DNA of 64,000 nt from Candidatus Aramenus sulfurataquae (GTDB lineage: Archaea > Thermoproteota > Thermoprotei_A > Sulfolobales > Sulfolobaceae): assembly GCA_000565255.1 (NCBI GenBank), contig ASRH01000006.1:1-64000 (forward strand). The letters run 5' to 3'. Positions within the stretch are counted from its first letter, which is position 1; each line of letters opens with the position of its first letter. The position numbers and the translations under genes were made by a program. The notes beneath the pieces were generated by a model that was not told where the DNA came from, did no database searches, and worked only from the letters and a program-made list of their open reading frames with translations. Below are positions 60,494 through 64,000 of the stretch, in pieces.

Positions 60494-61758
60494 ATCTCTT
60501 TTTATCGCTCCTGTTGCTCGTTTCGTCGGTTTTCTCTTCTGCTTGGCTTATTCTGCAAGGGATCTACTACGCTAGTGAGGAAAAGGTAAGTAGAGGAGAG
60601 GAAAGGAAGGAGAAGATAAGCGTCGTAGTGGCAATAAAGGACGAGAAGGTCGAGACGGTCAAGAGCCTTGTGGATAACTTGTCCAAGTTGGACTACGAAG
60701 ACTACGAAGTAATAATAGTCTCTGACGACAGCGAGGAGAGATTTAGGGAACTCCTCTCCATTCCCATGCCAGAAAACTTCAGGCTAGTCAGGAGGGAGAG
60801 GCCAAGGGGAAGGAAGGCAGGGGCCCTCAACTACGGAGTCCAACTAAGCAAGGGCGATTATTTAGTTTTCCTAGATGCCGAGGCGAGGGTCGAGAAGGAC
60901 TTCCTGAGGGAAGTAGCAAAATTGACAAACTACGACGCTATTGCCCTTAGGCTAATCGTGAGGAATAGGGAAGGGTTGGGCAAAATCTACTCCAGGATGA
61001 CTGATTTCTCAATGGCTTCGTTGTTCAGAGGGAGGGAAAGGAGGGGGCTGTTCGTTTTTCCCAACGGCTCTGCATTCGGCATAAGGAAGTCCGTTCTCCT
61101 AGCCTTGGGAGGTTGGAAAGAGGGAACGGTCACGGAGGACCTTGAAATGGGGATAAGGCTAGCGTTAAACGGGGTTCAAGTGAAGTACTTTGATAGGCCC
61201 ACGGTGTCGATACTCTCGCCCTTTACCTACTACGACCTTTACGCCCAAGTTAAGAGGTGGGCCTACGGTTCAGGGGAGCTGCTCCTGGAGGGACTGAAGC
61301 TCTTAAGGAAAGGGATAAGGGGCTTAGAGGGCTTCCTATACGTAGCCCAGTGGGGCATCTATTCGTTCTTCCCCCTCTCGCTCATCTTAGTCTCCATGTT
61401 CCCCGGGAGCGTTTCATTACCCTGGTACTTGCTATCACTAGCTATCTACGGGGCCTCGCTTGCGTTTTACTACGGTAGGTCGATGGAGGGCTCTGGGGAA
61501 ATAGACTTGAGCAGCGTGTTGGTAATCTTCGCCTCGATGGTGGGTTTTGCACAAGGGCTAAGTAGGCTAAAGTTTGAATGGCGGGTAACGCCAAAGATGC
61601 CCGTAAAGGAGAAGGTACCTACGTCGCTGCATGTGTTGAAGTACTTACTGTTCCTCCTGGCCTTATACGACTTGTTTAGTGGGGATTACCTAAGCTTTAT
61701 CATAATGCTGGGCCTCTCTCTAGCCCTCTTTGAACTTACCTCCAAGATTAGCTCGTGA
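60490..61758 (+). CDS. Membrane glycosyltransferase, GT2 family
   Basis: 422 residues. An N-terminal transmembrane helix, then the GT-A domain with [10 protein letters not shown], the DxD-like [24 protein letters not shown] and the processive-enzyme motif [11 protein letters not shown], then four or five C-terminal helices. This is the layout of cellulose/chitin synthase-like and lipid-glycosyl transferases. The donor sugar and acceptor are unknown; S-layer N-glycan or exopolysaccharide synthesis is possible. Starts inside the ppa stop (ATGA). Confidence 0.87.
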   Translation: MNLFLSLLLLVSSVFSSAWLILQGIYYASEEKVSRGEERKEKISVVVAIKDEKVETVKSLVDNLSKLDYEDYEVIIVSDDSEERFRELLSIPMPENFRLVRRERPRGRKAGALNYGVQLSKGDYLVFLDAEARVEKDFLREVAKLTNYDAIALRLIVRNREGLGKIYSRMTDFSMASLFRGRERRGLFVFPNGSAFGIRKSVLLALGGWKEGTVTEDLEMGIRLALNGVQVKYFDRPTVSILSPFTYYDLYAQVKRWAYGSGELLLEGLKLLRKGIRGLEGFLYVAQWGIYSFFPLSLILVSMFPGSVSLPWYLLSLAIYGASLAFYYGRSMEGSGEIDLSSVLVIFASMVGFAQGLSRLKFEWRVTPKMPVKEKVPTSLHVLKYLLFLLALYDLFSGDYLSFIIMLGLSLALFELTSKISS

Positions 61759-61763
61759 GAAGC

Positions 61764-61794
61764 TGATCCCAATCTCCTAGGGGTCAAGGTTTTT
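61764..61794 (+). terminator. Stem-loop with T run after the glycosyltransferase gene
   Basis: TGATCCC (61764-61770) pairs with GGGGTCA (61780-61786), six Watson-Crick pairs and one G-U, with a 9-nt loop, followed by a T5 run at 61790-61794. This would end the ppa-glycosyltransferase transcript before the HerA-like promoter. Confidence 0.4.
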
Positions 61795-61813
61795 GGCCTC
61801 CATGAGATCGCTC

Positions 61814-61822
61814 CTTTTTAAG
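61814..61822 (+). promoter_or_regulatory. TATA box of HerA-like gene
   Basis: CTTTTTAAG with centre about 28 nt before the ATG at 61846, pointing to a leaderless transcript that starts there. Confidence 0.5.
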
Positions 61823-61845
61823 TCAATTTGCGAAATAGAGGAAAC

Positions 61846-63453
61846 ATGCTAGAAGGAGGGAAAACAGTAGGGATCGTCCTACAGAAAGGGGAGTCCAACT
61901 CAGTCAGCGCCATCATAGACCCCTCGGTGGAGGTGTCCAGCGGTAGGCTCTTTGTGGTGAAGGATGGAGGAAAGATCTCGCTTTGTAGGCTCGACAGCTT
62001 CGAGTACATAAACGAGTTTTACGACGAGAAAATACCCATACTTAGGTCTATGATAACGGAGGAGGAGTCTTTTGAACTGTTGAACATGAACACCGTTATA
62101 AAGGCCTCGCTCAGCATAATCAAGAGGTACAACCACTCCTCTTCACCGATGCCAGGCTCGTTAGTCAAGCTCCTCCCGGAGATAAGGGACGAGAAGGGGC
62201 TAATGGAGTTTTACGGCTTAAACGACCTGACGGGATACGTAAAGTACGGGCTCCTTGCAGGTTCCGACATTCCCCTGTTGCTGGACCTAAACTCAATAAC
62301 TATGCACGTGGGCATCTTTGGCGAGACCGGTAGCGGGAAGAGCTATAACATGAGGTACTTAATTTCGATCCTCTCGAACTTGGAGATAAGGGGGAAGAAG
62401 ACTGCTATACCCTTGATAGTCATAGATGCCAACGGGGACTATGCCGACTTTGTAGATCAGAATCACTCTCTGGTTAGTGGAGGGAGGAACTTCGTTAGGA
62501 AGTTCGTGATCAGAGACCCCTTGACGAGGAACGAGGCGAGGCTTACCATAGACTTGTCCCTTTTCACGCCTAAGGACTTAGCCGACTTCATAATTTCCCT
62601 CAAGTTCAGCGGAGAGACCACAAACTCTCTCCAGAGCAACCTCTTGGAGTTCATCCTCTCAAGGCACGATGTAAAGGAATATAACCTCATCTTGGGGACC
62701 GAGCAAGGCATTGAAATGCTCGAAAAGGAGCTGTCGGACTCATCGCTGAAGGACTTGGGCTTCAACTACAGCACTGTTAGGGCAGTGATTAGTGCCCTCG
62801 AGATATTCAAGAACAGGCTAGTGCAGAAGTATAAGCTAATAGATAGCTCTTCCAGCTTCAATGAGTCCACACTAGAGTTGCTCTGGAAAAACAAGGGCCT
62901 ACTCATCGTCGACTTCTCAGCAGATGGGTCCCCAGGAGTTGATATAGCTACGAAGCAACTAATTGTGAGCTATATCGCAAGGTCCCTCTTGAACTACTTG
63001 ACCAAGGCAAAGTACTCAGGGAATCAGAAGCTAATAGGCTTCGTCATAGAGGAGGCGCAGAACTATATTCCCTCAAATGATTACCCCGTGAACGCTAGCA
63101 TTACAAAGGACATCCTAGTCACCTTAGCGACTCAGGGAAGGAAGTTCGGCCTCTCCCTCTTTCTCGTCAGTCAGAGGCCAGCCTTCGTGGACAAGTACGT
63201 GCTCTCCATGCTGAACACCTTCTTCTTCCACAGGATATACCACGAGGATCTACGCTACGTGATGTCTGCCAGCGGTGGTCTGCCCGAGTCCTTGGCCAAG
63301 GCTATTCCCTCCCTGGACACGGGTTACGTGGTCGTCAACGGCCTCATGTCGGCGTTGAAGGTATCCGCGCTGGTGAGAATACCTTGGGATCCTAAGTTGG
63401 GATCATACGCTGGTTCCTTGGAAAGAGTTGATAGAGTACTATTAGAAGACTAA
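61846..63453 (+). CDS. HerA/VirB4-like DNA-translocase ATPase
   Basis: About 535 residues. HAS-barrel-like N-terminal part, Walker A GIFGETGSGKSYN (about 156-168), Walker B IGFVIEEAQNY (about 396), and a conserved VTLATQGRKFGLSLFLVSQR segment with the trans-acting Arg. No transmembrane helix is evident. Canonical HerA is normally encoded with nurA, mre11 and rad50, which are absent here, so this is a paralogue: perhaps a DNA pump such as CedB of the Ced import system, or another HerA-like protein. Its stop overlaps the next ATPase start (TAATG). Confidence 0.8.
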   Translation: MLEGGKTVGIVLQKGESNSVSAIIDPSVEVSSGRLFVVKDGGKISLCRLDSFEYINEFYDEKIPILRSMITEEESFELLNMNTVIKASLSIIKRYNHSSSPMPGSLVKLLPEIRDEKGLMEFYGLNDLTGYVKYGLLAGSDIPLLLDLNSITMHVGIFGETGSGKSYNMRYLISILSNLEIRGKKTAIPLIVIDANGDYADFVDQNHSLVSGGRNFVRKFVIRDPLTRNEARLTIDLSLFTPKDLADFIISLKFSGETTNSLQSNLLEFILSRHDVKEYNLILGTEQGIEMLEKELSDSSLKDLGFNYSTVRAVISALEIFKNRLVQKYKLIDSSSSFNESTLELLWKNKGLLIVDFSADGSPGVDIATKQLIVSYIARSLLNYLTKAKYSGNQKLIGFVIEEAQNYIPSNDYPVNASITKDILVTLATQGRKFGLSLFLVSQRPAFVDKYVLSMLNTFFFHRIYHEDLRYVMSASGGLPESLAKAIPSLDTGYVVVNGLMSALKVSALVRIPWDPKLGSYAGSLERVDRVLLED

Positions 63454-64000
63454 TGAGTAAAATGTGCCAGTTTAGGCTAAGTGAGACTTCAGCTGACCCA
63501 GAAAGCATCTTTAAGCTCTACAAGTGCGTGGTCTCCAAGACCAAGCACGTTGACAGACTCAGGTTCTTTAGGCAGGTAGGCGAGGAGATAGCGAGGGTTA
63601 AATCGCCGAGGGAGAGCCCCGAAATTATAGCTCTAGTCGCGGACTGGGGGCAGGGTAAGACGACCTTCCTGAGCATAGTAAGCGAGGCCCTAAATGAGGT
63701 GGGAAAGAGGTTTGCTAAGCTAAACTTCGTGGACGTCTTGAAGAACTTGAAGGTTCTCGAGGAGGTTAAGCTCAACGACGTAGTGCTAATAGACGAGGTG
63801 GAGAGCGCTATAGATTTTGCAACCACAAAGTACTCCGATCAGATTAAGGAATTCTGGCTTTTCGTTAAGGAACTGGCCAACTCCAAGGGGAACAAGGTGG
63901 TCTACTTGTCCATGACCCCCAGCGCTTACTCAAAGCTTTTCTCCAATATCCTACCGTCAATGTTCCCAGAGACGTATTACTCCATCCTCCAAAGGATGAA
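63453..64000 (+). CDS. P-loop ATPase, 3' end beyond window
   Basis: Starts with the ATG at 63453 and stays open to the window edge (182 codons). Walker A is VADWGQGKTTFLS near residue 65-74, Walker B VVLIDEVESAID near residue 110, then KVVYLSMTPSAYSKLF with a sensor-1-like Ser/Thr. The form WGQGKTT is typical of AAA-type ATPases in conflict or conjugation loci, though no specific family can be named. Overlapping start and stop with the HerA-like gene make a two-component ATP-driven machine likely. Confidence 0.75.
   Translation, partial: MSKMCQFRLSETSADPESIFKLYKCVVSKTKHVDRLRFFRQVGEEIARVKSPRESPEIIALVADWGQGKTTFLSIVSEALNEVGKRFAKLNFVDVLKNLKVLEEVKLNDVVLIDEVESAIDFATTKYSDQIKEFWLFVKELANSKGNKVVYLSMTPSAYSKLFSNILPSMFPETYYSILQRM

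Overview
The window looks like chromosomal DNA of a thermoacidophilic crenarchaeon of the order Sulfolobales, most likely Metallosphaera or a close relative. The gene content supports this: XPB helicase with its nuclease partner Bax1, a TIP49/RuvB-like ATPase, Dpo4, archaeal pantoate kinase and phosphopantothenate synthetase, methylmalonyl-CoA mutase large subunit beside its epimerase (both used in the 3-hydroxypropionate/4-hydroxybutyrate CO2-fixation cycle), a ThiD-ThiN fusion, DUF3834 and PaREP1 proteins. TATA boxes about 25-30 nt before ATG/GTG/TTG codons, many probably leaderless starts and very tight packing fit the same group. No tRNA, rRNA, CRISPR array or provirus was seen.

Layout. 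0-1.2 kb: an IS200/IS605-type TnpB copy cut by the window edge. 1.2-7.3 kb: HAD phosphatase-bax1-xpb operon, a metallo-beta-lactamase protein, a VIT1/CCC1-like transporter and small membrane proteins. 7.3-14.8 kb: amino-acid permease, PaREP1 protein, a membrane operon (MscS channel, five-repeat Ig-like surface protein, 48-residue microprotein), a HipA-like protein and two solute-binding-like proteins. 14.9-24.2 kb: nadB, NUDIX, TIP49, sugar/nucleoside kinase, dpo4, rtcA, alcohol dehydrogenase and a divergent glutamine synthetase relative. 24.2-34.5 kb: Trm5-like methylase, a degenerate amidohydrolase, SIS protein, cobA, a YHS microprotein, a molybdenum-hydroxylase set (FAD and Fe-S subunits, two CoxG, a MobA-like protein, no large subunit), GTPBP-type GTPase, ZPR1 and Hsp20. 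34.5-43.3 kb: mce/mcm, purine phosphoribosyltransferase, phosphodiesterase-like protein, phytoene-dehydrogenase-like flavoprotein, membrane-anchored double AAA ATPase, inositol monophosphatase, thioredoxin reductase. 43.3-48.2 kb: a pterin-related neighbourhood (dihydropteroate-synthase-like, PTPS-like, MptE-like and unknown genes), then a LeuA-type synthase. 48.2-54.6 kb: two ribbon-helix-helix genes around a perfect inverted repeat, an RNA locus, an ABC exporter and the CoA genes panB, pantoate kinase and phosphopantothenate synthetase. 54.7-64 kb: a large FAD/Fe-S oxidoreductase, MoaD-MoaE fusion, ThiDN, HD hydrolase, pyrophosphatase, glycosyltransferase, and a HerA-like ATPase followed by a second ATPase cut by the window edge.

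The least expected content is RNA. Three C/D-box guide RNAs can be read: one in the leader of the kinase gene at 18.3 kb, one antisense to the NUDIX tail at the TIP49 stop codon, and one at 49.5 kb next to a separate hairpin. Two of them carry guides complementary to conserved 16S rRNA segments. Three short genes (48, 47 and 35 codons) were found by reading between the larger ones.

Several genes lack a usable start or change frame near the 5' end (tnpB, mptE-like, leuA-like, thiDN). These may be real decay, unusual initiation or base-calling indels; the sequence alone cannot decide.
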